Source: an uncultured Streptomyces sp. (GTDB taxonomy: Bacteria; Actinomycetota; Actinomycetes; Streptomycetales; Streptomycetaceae). Taken from it: DNA of 14,218 bases. Positions 1 through 7,000 of the stretch are shown here, piece by piece. Made by a program: the position numbers and the translations under genes. Below the pieces are notes generated by a model, which was given only the letters and a program-made list of their open reading frames with translations, was not told the DNA's origin and searched no databases. The number at the start of each line of letters is the position of its first letter. The stretch's first letter is position 1. Location of the stretch: the NCBI GenBank assembly GCA_946480485.1, contig CAMLJW010000088.1, positions 1-14,218 of the forward strand, read 5' to 3'.

Positions 1-47
1 CTCCACGCTACCGGAAGGGGCCTCTGACCGAGAACGTGATGGACCGA

Positions 48-84
48 TCGACGACCCACTGAACCTATGTTTAGATTGCTGAAC
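48..84 (+). promoter_or_regulatory. Candidate leaderless promoter of the TetR fragment
   Basis: TCGACG (48-53) resembles a -35 box and is followed after 18 bases by TAGATT (72-77), a good Streptomyces -10. Exactly seven bases later is the ATG at 85. This is the usual geometry of a leaderless transcript, where the start codon is the first transcribed base. No Shine-Dalgarno sequence precedes any of the three nearby ATGs (67, 85, 94), which supports 85 as the start. Confidence 0.5.
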
Positions 85-414
85 ATGCGTTCAATGGATC
101 CGCCTTCGAGCGACCTCACGGCGGAGGCGCGAATCCGCCAGGCCGCCATCGAACTGTTCCCCGTGGACGGCATCGATGGCACCACGATTAGGGCGGTCGC
201 GGCGGCGGCGTCGGTGTCGCCCGCCCTCGTCCTCCACCACTTCGGCTCGAAGCAGGGCCTGCTGGACGCCTGTGACGATTACGTCGTGGACCTCGTCCGC
301 ACGACCAAGGCTCAGGCGGTGGCGGACGGATCCGCCACGGACCCCGGGTTCGTCGCTTCCATGTACCGGATGGCCCCGCCGATCGTCCGGTACCCACCGC
401 CGCTGCCGCCGTAG
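85..414 (+). pseudogene. TetR-family regulator, 5' fragment only
   Basis: The protein begins with a TetR N-terminal DNA-binding domain. The helix-turn-helix region reads TTIRAVAAAASVSPALVLHHF and continues with GSKQGLLDACDDYV, matching the conserved TetR pattern of a helix-turn-helix followed by F-x-SKxxLL. About 100 residues look genuine (to roughly base 392, ...APPIVRY). The frame then runs into a proline run and stops. A normal member has about 190-220 residues, so the ligand-binding and dimerisation domain is missing. The last bases of the frame lie antisense to the end of the convergent gene at 312-1841, so the break is a junction between two genes rather than a point mutation. I chose the ATG at 85 from the leaderless promoter; 67 and 94 are alternatives. 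It could still make a short DNA-binding peptide, but without a dimerisation domain regulation is unlikely. Confidence 0.75.
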
Positions 415-1841
415 CTGTAGCCGTCCACCGCGAACAGCAGCTTGTCCTCGCCCTGCCGGTAGGCGGTGCCCACCGGAGGGCTGGCCGCGTGCACGGCCAG
501 CAGCGCGACGAGGTAGGGCAGTTCGGGGTCCCGGCGGCGGGCGTCGGCCAGCAGCCCGGACATCCGGCGCGGCACGTCGGCCGGCAGGTCGAGCAGCTCC
601 ATGGCGGCAGCCAGCTGCTCCTCGCTGAACCGGCTGTCGTCCGGCGTGGCGATCAGATCGGGCTCGGGCATCTCGGCGCCGAGGTGCTCGCGCTCCATGG
701 GCGGCGTCAGCAGTACGGTGACGAGGTCCCCGACCCGTACGGACACGGGCGTCCGCAGCCCCGTCCCGCGTGCGAAGAACGCGTCCGTCACGCGCAGCGC
801 CTGCTCCAAGGGCAGAGGCAGTACGGGCGCGACGAGATGCCCGTACAGGTCTGTCCCCGAGGTCGTCATGGGCGTCGCGAAGGCCTGCCGGTCCTGCTCG
901 GCGCGGAACAGCGGGCCGGCCTCCAGGAGCCGGGACTGCAGCCGCGTATGGCGGCGGATGCAGTCCTTGACGATGTCGACGAGCTCGGCGGCGCGGCGCT
1001 TGTGCTCGTGGTCCTCGGACTCGTCGCGCGCCTTGCGGATGTTGGTGAGGATCGCGTTCTCGTGGCGGTAGCGGTCGGCCACGTGGTCGAGCGCCTCGGC
1101 GATCATGTCGGGCACGGCCTGCAGCCAGTCCACCGCCCGTACGTTGCGCCGCGTCGCGTCCAGGGCCCTGCGGAGCGTCTCCGAGTACTGCACGGTCCGG
1201 TAGCGGGCCTGTTCGGCGGCGAGCTGTGCGTCGGCGAGCCTGCCGCGGCTGATCAGCACCTCCAGCTTGACCTCGGCGGCGATCTGCGCGCTGGTGACAT
1301 CCGTGTCGAGTGCGCCCACGAGGACGTTGACCGCCTCGTCCGTCGTACGGAGATACACGCTGCCTCCGTAACCGGGCACCTCCTCGATCAGCTTGAAGTC
1401 GTAGTCACGGCGCGTATAGGAGCCGTCGGGCGCGAACGTGCCGTACACGGCCCGGAAGCCGCGGTCGACGCTGCCGACGTTGATCAGGTTCTCCAGGACC
1501 CAGCGGGCGACGCGCTCGTGCTCGGCCACGGGCCGCCGCGGTGCCTGAGCGGCGATGCGCGGGATGAGCCTGGCCACTATCTGGTCGTGGTCGGCGCCCG
1601 TGTCGAAATCCATGTTCAGTGTGACGAGGTCGATGGCGGCCAGGGCCACCTCCGCCATCCCGTAGACCGAGTACTCACCCGCGAGGTTCGCCTTGCGTAC
1701 GTCGAGGTCGTGCAGCGGCGCGGTGCAGGCGAGCGCGCGCAGCCGCCGCGCCAGTCCCTCGTCGGCGGCCGGGCCCAGGGCGGGCCGCGGCCCCGCGCCG
1801 AGCTGGGGCGGAACGCTGTCCGTCGATGCAGGCGAAGTCAC
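312..1841 (-). CDS. Putative MksF/JetA-like SMC-complex (kleisin-type) subunit, 3'-truncated
   Basis: A protein of about 509 residues. After a low-complexity N-terminus of about 35 residues there is a region (about 45-170) that looks like winged-helix folds, including LRTTDEAVNVLVGALDTDV. A long charged helical stretch follows (about 175-330, with AAEQARYRTVQYSETLRR and repeated E/R/K heptad-like spacing), then a C-terminal domain (about 340-470). Winged helix, helical neck, C-terminal domain is the plan of the MukF/MksF/JetA subunits of bacterial SMC and Wadjet complexes. This is inferred from architecture and a partial memory of related actinobacterial proteins, not a firm match. From about residue 474 the sequence turns into a Gly/Ser/Tyr run and then antisense TetR DNA, so the natural C-terminus is lost. 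No MksE/JetB, SMC or JetD gene lies in the window. GTG at 1841 is preferred because TAGTCT-N7 precedes it; TTG at 1871 is the only longer option. Confidence 0.45.
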   Translation of the reverse strand: MTSPASTDSVPPQLGAGPRPALGPAADEGLARRLRALACTAPLHDLDVRKANLAGEYSVYGMAEVALAAIDLVTLNMDFDTGADHDQIVARLIPRIAAQAPRRPVAEHERVARWVLENLINVGSVDRGFRAVYGTFAPDGSYTRRDYDFKLIEEVPGYGGSVYLRTTDEAVNVLVGALDTDVTSAQIAAEVKLEVLISRGRLADAQLAAEQARYRTVQYSETLRRALDATRRNVRAVDWLQAVPDMIAEALDHVADRYRHENAILTNIRKARDESEDHEHKRRAAELVDIVKDCIRRHTRLQSRLLEAGPLFRAEQDRQAFATPMTTSGTDLYGHLVAPVLPLPLEQALRVTDAFFARGTGLRTPVSVRVGDLVTVLLTPPMEREHLGAEMPEPDLIATPDDSRFSEEQLAAAMELLDLPADVPRRMSGLLADARRRDPELPYLVALLAVHAASPPVGTAYRQGEDKLLFAVDGYSYGGSGGGYRTIGGAIRYMEATNPGSVADPSATA

Positions 1842-1879
1842 GGTGCACAGACTAGGTCCTCGGTCTGACAACGACGCAA
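1842..1879 (-). promoter_or_regulatory. Candidate leaderless promoter of the MksF/JetA-like gene
   Basis: On the minus strand TAGTCT (1854-1849) is followed by seven bases and then GTG at 1841, the same leaderless layout seen in front of the TetR fragment. The best -35 at a usable distance is TTGCGT (1879-1874), with a long 19-base spacer; TTGTCA (1871-1866) is a better box but sits only 11 bases away. The -10 and start geometry is the main evidence. Confidence 0.35.
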
Positions 1880-1933
1880 ACGCCGCAGAACCGCCCCCAC
1901 GTCACGGCGGAGCGGGCCTTCCCCCCGCCTCCG

Positions 1934-2340
1934 CTAGCCTTCCTCCGCCACGCGCGGCCCGTATACCTCGAGCAGCTTCTCGGCTTCGTCCCGGCGCCCC
2001 TCCTGCAGGGCCTGGAGGATGTGGCCGTCGCGGGCGAAGATAGGGCTCGTGCAGCCGCTGCGGGTCGTCCACCAGGTGGAAGGCGAGCCGGAGTTCGGCG
2101 AAGACGCTGCGCATCAGCTCGTCGGTGCGGGCGCTCCCGGCGAGCGCCACCAGCTCCCGGTGGAAGTGGATGTTGGCCGTGCCCAGTGCTTTCCAGTACC
2201 TTCGCGCGCGGCCCGCTGTCCGTCCACGACGGCCCGGTCGAGACCGTCCACGGCGTACGGAGGTTCGCCGAGCCCGCGCACGAGCGTGCATTCGAGAGGC
2301 CCCGGGTGCGGTAGATGTCCTACTGTATGTCGGCGATCTT
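1934..2340 (-). pseudogene. GntR/FCD-family transcriptional regulator relic
   Basis: Fragments of one FCD-type ligand-binding domain can be read on the minus strand in different frames. In order they are LKIADIQ, an in-frame TAG, DIYRTRG, ECTLVRGLGEPPYAVD, then KALGTANIHFHRELVALA through FHLVDDPQRLHEPY, and finally IFARDGHILQALQEGRRDEA to a stop at 1934. The pieces join naturally end to end, so at least three frame changes (near 2298, 2200 and 2037) and one nonsense codon have accumulated. The N-terminal winged-helix domain is not visible, so the 5' end is also gone. FadR/FCD regulators usually bind small organic acids. The position beside the 5-oxoprolinase genes suggests that this one once controlled them. 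It is certainly non-functional as read. The indels could in part be sequencing errors, but the missing DNA-binding domain could not. Confidence 0.75.
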
Positions 2341-2381
2341 CAGCGGCTTCGGCTCGTTCCTGAGCGAGCCGTACCCGACGG

Positions 2382-2435
2382 CCGGGCCAGATGTTCATCA
2401 CAGACGCCCGCGACGAGCAGTACCGCGTGGCCTGA
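2382..2435 (+). pseudogene. C-terminal remnant of a putative hydro-lyase (DUF1445/YcsI family)
   Basis: The frame PGQMFITDARDEQYRVA ends at a TGA two bases before the Shine-Dalgarno of pxpA. It resembles the extreme C-terminus of DUF1445 putative hydro-lyases, which end in a PGxMFITD-like segment. From established knowledge, these enzymes (ycsI in Bacillus) commonly sit with pxpA/pxpB/pxpC homologues. No more of the gene can be read upstream: the sequence passes directly into the antisense GntR relic. The call rests on about 17 residues plus context, so family assignment is tentative, but a gene end at this spot is well supported by its spacing to pxpA. Confidence 0.5.
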
Positions 2436-2454
2436 CCGGAGGAATCGACATCTT

Positions 2455-3213
2455 ATGACCTCGATCGACCTGAACGCCGACCTCGGCGAGGGCTTCGGCC
2501 GCTGGCGCCTCACCGACGACGAACGGCTGCTGTCCGTCGTCACCAGCGCCAACGTGGCCTGCGGCTTCCATGCCGGGGACGCGGCCACCATGCGGCGCGT
2601 GTGCGAGCTGGCGGCCGAGCGCGGCGTACGGATCGGCGCCCAGGTCTCCTACCGCGATCTGGCGGGTTTCGGGCGACGCGCGATGGATGTACCGCCCGAC
2701 GAGCTGGCGGCCGAAGTGGCGTACCAGATCGGCGCCTTGGAGGTCTTCACGCGTGCGGCGGGCGCGCGCGTGGCGTACGTCAAGCCGCACGGCGCGCTCT
2801 ACAACCGCGTCGTGCGTGACGAGGAGCAGGCCGGGGCGGTGGTCGACGGAGTGCTCCTCGCGGACCGTTCGCTGCCCGTGCTCGGACTGCCCGGATCGCG
2901 CTTCCTCGAAGTCGCCGGCAAGGCCGGACTCCCGGTCGTCACCGAGGCGTTCGCCGACCGCGCCTACACGGATGAGGGCACCCTCGTACCACGCGACCGG
3001 GAGGGCGCGGTGATCATCGACGCCGTCGCCGTCGTGGAGCGCTCCCTGAGCCTTGCCCGCTCCGGCAGGGTCACCACCGACTCCGGCAACGACATCGCGG
3101 TGCGCGCCCGCTCCCTGTGCGTGCACGGGGACACGGCGGGCGCGGTGGACCTGGCCCGCCGGGTCCGCGCGCGGCTGGAGGAGTCAGGCGTCCGTGTAAA
3201 GGCTTTCGCATGA
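2455..3213 (+). CDS. pxpA: 5-oxoprolinase subunit PxpA (LamB/YcsF family)
   Basis: A cytoplasmic 252-residue protein of the LamB/YcsF family and of usual length. PxpA, with PxpB and PxpC, cleaves 5-oxoproline (pyroglutamate) to L-glutamate using ATP. Family signatures are present: DLNADLGEGFG at residues 5-15, SANVACGFHAGD at 31-42, KPHGALYN at 110-117, and LCVHGDTAGAV at 221-231. These hold the acidic and histidine residues conserved in the family. The ATG at 2455 is chosen because DLNADLGE normally lies within the first ten residues and GGAGG (2438-2442) precedes it; the open frame itself extends much further upstream without family similarity. The stop overlaps the pxpB start as ATGA, giving translational coupling. 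The gene normally upstream and the regulator next to it are both broken, so its present promoter is unclear. Confidence 0.95.
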   Translation: MTSIDLNADLGEGFGRWRLTDDERLLSVVTSANVACGFHAGDAATMRRVCELAAERGVRIGAQVSYRDLAGFGRRAMDVPPDELAAEVAYQIGALEVFTRAAGARVAYVKPHGALYNRVVRDEEQAGAVVDGVLLADRSLPVLGLPGSRFLEVAGKAGLPVVTEAFADRAYTDEGTLVPRDREGAVIIDAVAVVERSLSLARSGRVTTDSGNDIAVRARSLCVHGDTAGAVDLARRVRARLEESGVRVKAFA

Positions 3214-3827
3214 GGGCTCTACCGGTCGGCGACCGGGCCCTGCTCATCGAGGTCTCGACGGACGAGGAGGCACAGGCCCTGCACGCGGATCTGCTGCGCC
3301 GCCGCGCAGAGGGCTCCCTCTCGGTACGGGAGATCGTGCCCGCGGCCCGTACGGTCCTCCTGGACGGCCTCGACGACATCGCCCACCTGGCGGCGCAGCT
3401 GACCACCTCTCACCTACCTCCCGCTCCAACCCGCTCGGGTGAGGTCGTCGAGATCCCCGTCCGCTACGACGGCCCCGACCTGGAAGATGTCGCCGCCCAC
3501 TGGGACGTGCCCGCGGGCCACGTGACGCGCATCCACGCGGCGACCGAATTCCGCGTCGCCTTCTGCGGGTTCGCGCCGGGCTTCGGCTACCTGACCGGAC
3601 TACCGGCCCGCTACGGCGTGCCGCGCCACGCGACACCCCGCACGAGTGTCCCGGCCGGTGCCGTGGGGCTCGCGGGCCCGTACACGGGCGTGTACCCGCG
3701 TTCGTCGCCGGGCGGCTGGCGGTTGATCGGCACGACCGACGCGGTGCTGTGGGACCACGCTCGCGTGCCGGCCGCGTTGCTGTCCCCGGGCACCCGGGTC
3801 CGCTTCGTGCCGGTGGGATCCTCATGA
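3210..3827 (+). CDS. pxpB: 5-oxoprolinase subunit PxpB (KipI/allophanate hydrolase subunit 1 family)
   Basis: A 205-residue protein, typical for the AHS1/KipI family. It forms the PxpB-PxpC part of 5-oxoprolinase; in Bacillus the homologue KipI was first described as an inhibitor of the sporulation kinase KinA. Signatures seen are the start PVGDRALLIE (5-14), FCGFAPGFGYL (118-128), PRHATPRTSVPAGAVGLAG (138-156) and YPRSSPGGWRLIGTT (162-176), all diagnostic for the fold. The ATG at 3210 overlaps the pxpA stop by four bases, and the stop overlaps the pxpC start in the same way (3824-3827). The gene therefore belongs to one coupled operon. Nothing suggests damage. A role in sporulation signalling is known only from Bacillus and cannot be inferred here. 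Confidence 0.95.
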   Translation: MRALPVGDRALLIEVSTDEEAQALHADLLRRRAEGSLSVREIVPAARTVLLDGLDDIAHLAAQLTTSHLPPAPTRSGEVVEIPVRYDGPDLEDVAAHWDVPAGHVTRIHAATEFRVAFCGFAPGFGYLTGLPARYGVPRHATPRTSVPAGAVGLAGPYTGVYPRSSPGGWRLIGTTDAVLWDHARVPAALLSPGTRVRFVPVGSS

Positions 3828-4693
3828 CGGACCGTGCTCTCGTCGTCGTACGGGCCGGGGCGCTGACCACCGTGCAGGACCAGGGCCGCCCCGGCCACGC
3901 CCACCTCGGTGTGCCGCGCTCCGGCGCGCTGGACGGGCCCGCCGCCGCTCTGGTCAACCGTCTCGTCGGCAACCCGCCGGAAGCGGCCGTCCTGGAGACC
4001 ACGCTCAACGGTTGCGCCGTGTGCCCGCGTTCGGCGGTCACCGTCGCGGTCGGCGGGGCCCCGTGTCCCGTCTCCGTGGACGGGCGTCCGGTGGCCTGGG
4101 GGGCACCGGTGCGCGTCCCCGGCGGGGCACTGCTGTCCGTCGGCACGGCACTCTGCGGAGTACGGGGTTACGTGGCGTTCTCCGGCGGAGTGGCCGTCGA
4201 GCCGGTTCTCGGCAGCCGCTCCACGGATCTCCTGTCGGGCCTCGGCCCGCCGCCCCTGACCGACAAAACGGTGCTCCCTCTGGGACGCCCGACCGCCCCC
4301 CACGCGCGCGTGGACGTCGCCGCGCAGCCGCGCCCGCCCGCCGAACTCGTACTCAGGGTGACGCTCGGTCCCCGTGACGACTGGTTCACGGCGGCGGCCG
4401 TGCGCACCTTCGTGACGCACACGTACCGGGTCGCCTCCGCGAGCAACCGCATCGGCCTGCGCACGGAGGGGCCCGTCCTCGAGCGGGCATGGCCCGGCGA
4501 ACTCCCCAGCGAGGGCATGGTTCTCGGCGCGGTCCAGGTCCCGCCGGACGGAAGGCCCGTAGTCTTCCTGGCCGACCATCCGACCACCGGGGGCTACCCA
4601 GTGATCGCCGTCGTCCGTGCCGCGGACCTGCCCGCCGCCGCTCAGGCCGCACCGGGGACACCTGTGCGGTTCGTGGCCGTACGCCGTCGCTGA
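3824..4693 (+). CDS. pxpC: 5-oxoprolinase subunit PxpC (KipA/allophanate hydrolase subunit 2 family)
   Basis: A 289-residue protein of the AHS2/KipA family, close to the usual length. With PxpB it forms the complex that completes 5-oxoproline hydrolysis. Family signatures are TVQDQGRPGHAHLGVPRSGA (16-35), YVAFSGGVAVEPVLGSRSTD (116-135), SNRIGLRTEG (207-216) and DHPTTGGYPVIAVV (261-274). The start at ATG 3824 overlaps the pxpB stop by four bases; the same frame is open further upstream, but only this start gives the conserved N-terminus. It is the last gene of the operon, and the next gene is convergent. A weak inverted repeat (GCACGGAC at 4697-4704 and GTCCGTGC at 4737-4744) follows it but has a 32-base loop and no T-run. 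Confidence 0.95.
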   Translation: MTDRALVVVRAGALTTVQDQGRPGHAHLGVPRSGALDGPAAALVNRLVGNPPEAAVLETTLNGCAVCPRSAVTVAVGGAPCPVSVDGRPVAWGAPVRVPGGALLSVGTALCGVRGYVAFSGGVAVEPVLGSRSTDLLSGLGPPPLTDKTVLPLGRPTAPHARVDVAAQPRPPAELVLRVTLGPRDDWFTAAAVRTFVTHTYRVASASNRIGLRTEGPVLERAWPGELPSEGMVLGAVQVPPDGRPVVFLADHPTTGGYPVIAVVRAADLPAAAQAAPGTPVRFVAVRRR

Positions 4694-4791
4694 ACCGCAC
4701 GGACCTCGATACTGCACGTCCCGGTCACGCCCCGGCGTCCGTGCCCGTACCCATGGGACGCGGGCCGATGACGAAACGCGACACAGGGCGG

Positions 4792-4832
4792 AGGCGTCTC
4801 GGCTCACACCGCGCAGGCGTCTCGGTTCACAC
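4792..4832. repeat. Tandem near-identical 18-base repeat, 23-base period
   Basis: AGGCGTCTCGGCTCACAC (4792-4809) is repeated as AGGCGTCTCGGTTCACAC (4815-4832) with one difference. The second copy contains the stop codon and last codon of the minus-strand HEAT-like gene; the first lies just past it, in the 133-base gap between the two convergent genes. It looks like a short duplication of the gene's 3' end. Confidence 0.8.
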
Positions 4833-6248
4833 GGTGGACGCGTCCGGGCCGAATCGGCTGCGCACCGCCGTCTGTACTTCGGCCTCCTCGGCCGGATCGG
4901 CGGCGAGCCGCCGTAGCTGGTCGACCACACGGGCGTCACCGGTCTCGGCGTGCCGGGCGGCGACCTCTCTGGTGGACTCCTCGCAGTCCCAGAGGCATTC
5001 GACGGCGAATACGGCGGGAAACGACGGATCGGTGGCGGCGAGGGCGCGGGCGGCGCGCCCGCGCGAATGTGACGAGGCCGTCTCGCGGTAGATGTGTCGC
5101 AGGACGGGGGCGGCGCAGGCGATGCCGAGCCGTCCGGCGCCGTCGACGAGGGTCCCCAGGCTCTGCGCGTCGGGTCCGTCTCCGCGCACGGCCTTACGCA
5201 GGGCTCCCAGGACGAGTTCGCTGTCCTGTGCGCCGCCCCGGCAGGCGAGCACCCGACCGGCGGCCTCTCCGAGCGCGTCGGGCCGGTGCGCCCACGTCCG
5301 CGCCCGCTGCACCGCGGCGCCGCTGCGCATCCGCTCGAAGGCGTCCGCGGCGGCGTCCGCGACGAGTCGCGAGCCGGCAGCGGCCTGAGCGGCCTCCATC
5401 AGGTCCAGTACGTCGGGATCGTGACGGTCGGCGAGGTAGCGCAGGGCCGTACACCGGGCGCCGTCCTCTCCGTGGCGGGCGGCCTCGACGATCTCGGGTC
5501 GGTCCTCGGGCGCGGCGACGGCCGCGAGGCAGCGGGCGGCCGGGACATGGAGCGCGGCTCCGCGTTCGACGCCCTGCTGGGCCCACTCGAAGACGGCTCG
5601 CACACTCCACCCGGGGCGGGGCCCGGACGGTCGCATCTGCCGTTGCCAGCGATCGAAGGAGCCGGCTTCCTGAGCGGCGCGCACGCGCGTGCCTATGGAT
5701 ACCCGTGGATCCTCGGCCCACAGCCGCCAGGGCCGGGGTTCGAAGGCGTCGCGCACGGTGGCGGCGAGTTCGGCGTTGCCCTCGGCGTCCCGGGGGAACC
5801 GGGCGAGGACCGGCGCCGCGAGGGCGCGCAGGCCCGCGTCGTCGTCGCGCAGCGCCAGTTCGTCGAGGGCCCAGGACCAGTTGGCCCCGCGGGCGGCGTA
5901 CCGGCGCAGCAGTTCGAGGGCGTCCCGCCTGCCGTACGAGGCGAGGTGCCCGAGGACGGCGAGCGCGAGGCCCGTGCGTGACTCGTCCGTGTCGAGGACG
6001 TCGTCGGCATCGAAGAGGTGCCGCTCGATCTCGTCGAGCTCACCGGTCAGATCGACGTAGAGACGGGCGTAGTACAGGGAGCGGTTCTCCACCTGCCAGT
6101 CGTGGCGGGGGTCGCTCAGCACACACTGATTGAGCGCCGCGAGCGCCTCGGCCCGCGGTGCGGTGAGCGCGTGCAGCGTGCCGTCGCCGCGACCCCTCTG
6201 GAGCAGGCCGAGCAGCGTACCGCTGGGCGCTATGACCGGATCGAACAT
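4827..6248 (-). CDS. HEAT-like repeat protein
   Basis: A 473-residue, mostly alpha-helical, soluble protein without signal peptide or membrane segments. The C-terminal two thirds consist of short helical units rich in A/L/E/R, such as CLAAVAAPEDRPEIVEAARH and ALRYLADRHDPDVLDLMEAA. ARALAATDPSFPAVFAVECL also fits, and these are compatible with HEAT or HEAT-like solenoid repeats used for protein-protein contacts. The N-terminal part (1-120), with HDWQVENRSLYYARLYVDL, is a distinct region seen, as far as I recall, in uncharacterised Streptomyces proteins. No catalytic motif is visible and I cannot assign a partner. The ATG at 6248 has a GAGG about ten bases upstream. It is convergent to pxpC and read in the same direction as the ankyrin gene 288 bases upstream, a gap too long to assume an operon. 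Confidence 0.75.
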   Translation of the reverse strand: MFDPVIAPSGTLLGLLQRGRGDGTLHALTAPRAEALAALNQCVLSDPRHDWQVENRSLYYARLYVDLTGELDEIERHLFDADDVLDTDESRTGLALAVLGHLASYGRRDALELLRRYAARGANWSWALDELALRDDDAGLRALAAPVLARFPRDAEGNAELAATVRDAFEPRPWRLWAEDPRVSIGTRVRAAQEAGSFDRWQRQMRPSGPRPGWSVRAVFEWAQQGVERGAALHVPAARCLAAVAAPEDRPEIVEAARHGEDGARCTALRYLADRHDPDVLDLMEAAQAAAGSRLVADAAADAFERMRSGAAVQRARTWAHRPDALGEAAGRVLACRGGAQDSELVLGALRKAVRGDGPDAQSLGTLVDGAGRLGIACAAPVLRHIYRETASSHSRGRAARALAATDPSFPAVFAVECLWDCEESTREVAARHAETGDARVVDQLRRLAADPAEEAEVQTAVRSRFGPDASTV

Positions 6249-6536
6249 GGGAACAGCCTCACATCAGACGTCGACGCAACCGCGGGATCGTGCATTACCT
6301 GGCCACGTGACAACACGTCGGGGCGCCCGTCGTCTCTTGCGTGCTGTAGCCCATCTTCCTCTGCCTCTCGTCGGTGGCCCGTGACGGCCCGCGCGGTGCG
6401 GCAACGCCTGCCCAGCCCATCGCGTCCGTGCACGACGTCATGATGACCCAGCCGTTCTCGCTGCCGCGACCGCATTTCCGGCGGCCTCGTACCGCCTCCC
6501 CCGAAATCGTTGTCTCGCCACGTCAGGGCGGGTGAT
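6249..6536. other. Intergenic region between the ankyrin and HEAT-like genes
   Basis: This 288-base gap should hold the promoter of the HEAT-like gene, but no clear -35/-10 pair is seen. Short open frames exist on both strands (for example a plus-strand frame from 6439 beginning MMTQPFSLP and a minus-strand frame with MTSCTDAMGW), but none has a ribosome site or convincing similarity. I see no RNA gene here. It might be degraded coding DNA. Confidence 0.3.
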
Positions 6537-6929
6537 TCAGTTCGCTCCGAAGAGTTCGAGCAACTCGGCCTTGCCGAACATCCGGGCCGTGTCCACGGCG
6601 GACGGCGTGCCCGCGGAGGGGTCGGCGCCGTGCTCCAGGAGGACCCGGACCACCGCGTCCTCGCCCTTGAAGACCGCTCCGGCGAGCGGAGTCTGGCCCC
6701 GGTCGTTGACGCGGTCGACCTCGGCGCCGCGCTCCAGCAGGGCGCGCACCGCGTCGGCGTGGCCGTGGTAGGCGGCGAGCATCACGAGCGCGTCGCCACG
6801 GTCGTTGGTGAGGTCGGCGGGAACGCCCGCGTCGACGTACGCGACGAGCGTTCCGGTCTCGCCCCGGCGCGCCAGATCGAAGATCCTGGTCGCCAGCTCC
6901 ACGACCTCGGGGTCGGGGGCTTCACTCAT
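6537..6929 (-). CDS. Small ankyrin-repeat protein
   Basis: A 130-residue protein made almost entirely of ankyrin repeats. A capping helix pair lies at about 8-40. Two clear repeats follow: NDRGDALVMLAAYHGHADAV at about 42-61 with its second helix RALLERGAEVDR, and NDRGQTPLAGAVFKGEDAVV at about 75-94 with RVLLEHGADP. A shortened final repeat (AVDTARMFGKAELLELF) closes the stack. Ankyrin stacks bind other proteins; no enzymatic residues are present. The ATG at 6929 is preferred over GTG at 6941 because AGAGG lies about 12 bases upstream of the ATG but abuts the GTG. Similar small ankyrin proteins are, as far as I recall, widespread in Streptomyces. The partner is unknown. It is divergent from the small membrane protein gene at 7231. 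Confidence 0.85.
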   Translation of the reverse strand: MSEAPDPEVVELATRIFDLARRGETGTLVAYVDAGVPADLTNDRGDALVMLAAYHGHADAVRALLERGAEVDRVNDRGQTPLAGAVFKGEDAVVRVLLEHGADPSAGTPSAVDTARMFGKAELLELFGAN

Positions 6930-6971
6930 CGGCCGGACCACCTCTCACGGGGGACTCGGGGACTGTGGGTG

Positions 6972-7000
6972 CGTACGACCGCGAGCGGTGCGGCCGTACG
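6972..7000. repeat. Inverted repeat / hairpin in divergent intergenic region
   Basis: CGTACG-A-CCGC (6972-6982) pairs with GCGG-C-CGTACG (6990-7000) with one mismatch and a seven-base loop. There is no T-run on either strand. It sits 43-71 bases upstream of the ankyrin gene and could be an operator or structured leader; no evidence distinguishes these. Confidence 0.4.

Noticed and set aside
3..62. Plus-strand frame ending at a TGA at 60-62 as the tail of an upstream gene
   Set aside because: Only about 19 residues are visible and none is recognisable; it overlaps the likely -35 of the TetR fragment.
489..1868. Long plus-strand open frame antisense to the MksF/JetA-like gene
   Set aside because: It is the high-GC shadow of the minus-strand gene, rich in Arg/Gly/His with no family similarity.
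4697..4744. Inverted repeat after pxpC as a terminator
   Set aside because: Eight-base arms with a 32-base loop and no T-run are too weak to call.
5069..6133. Arg-rich plus-strand frame antisense to the HEAT-like gene
   Set aside because: Extreme Arg content is typical of a shadow frame in GC-rich coding DNA.
6314..6454. Minus-strand frame with MTSCTDAMGW as a small gene or relic
   Set aside because: No ribosome site and no recognisable family; treated as non-coding.
6439..6534. Plus-strand frame starting MMTQPFSLP, superficially like the N-terminus of geosmin synthase
   Set aside because: The likeness covers only a few residues, there is no ribosome site and the sequence diverges immediately; chance is more likely.
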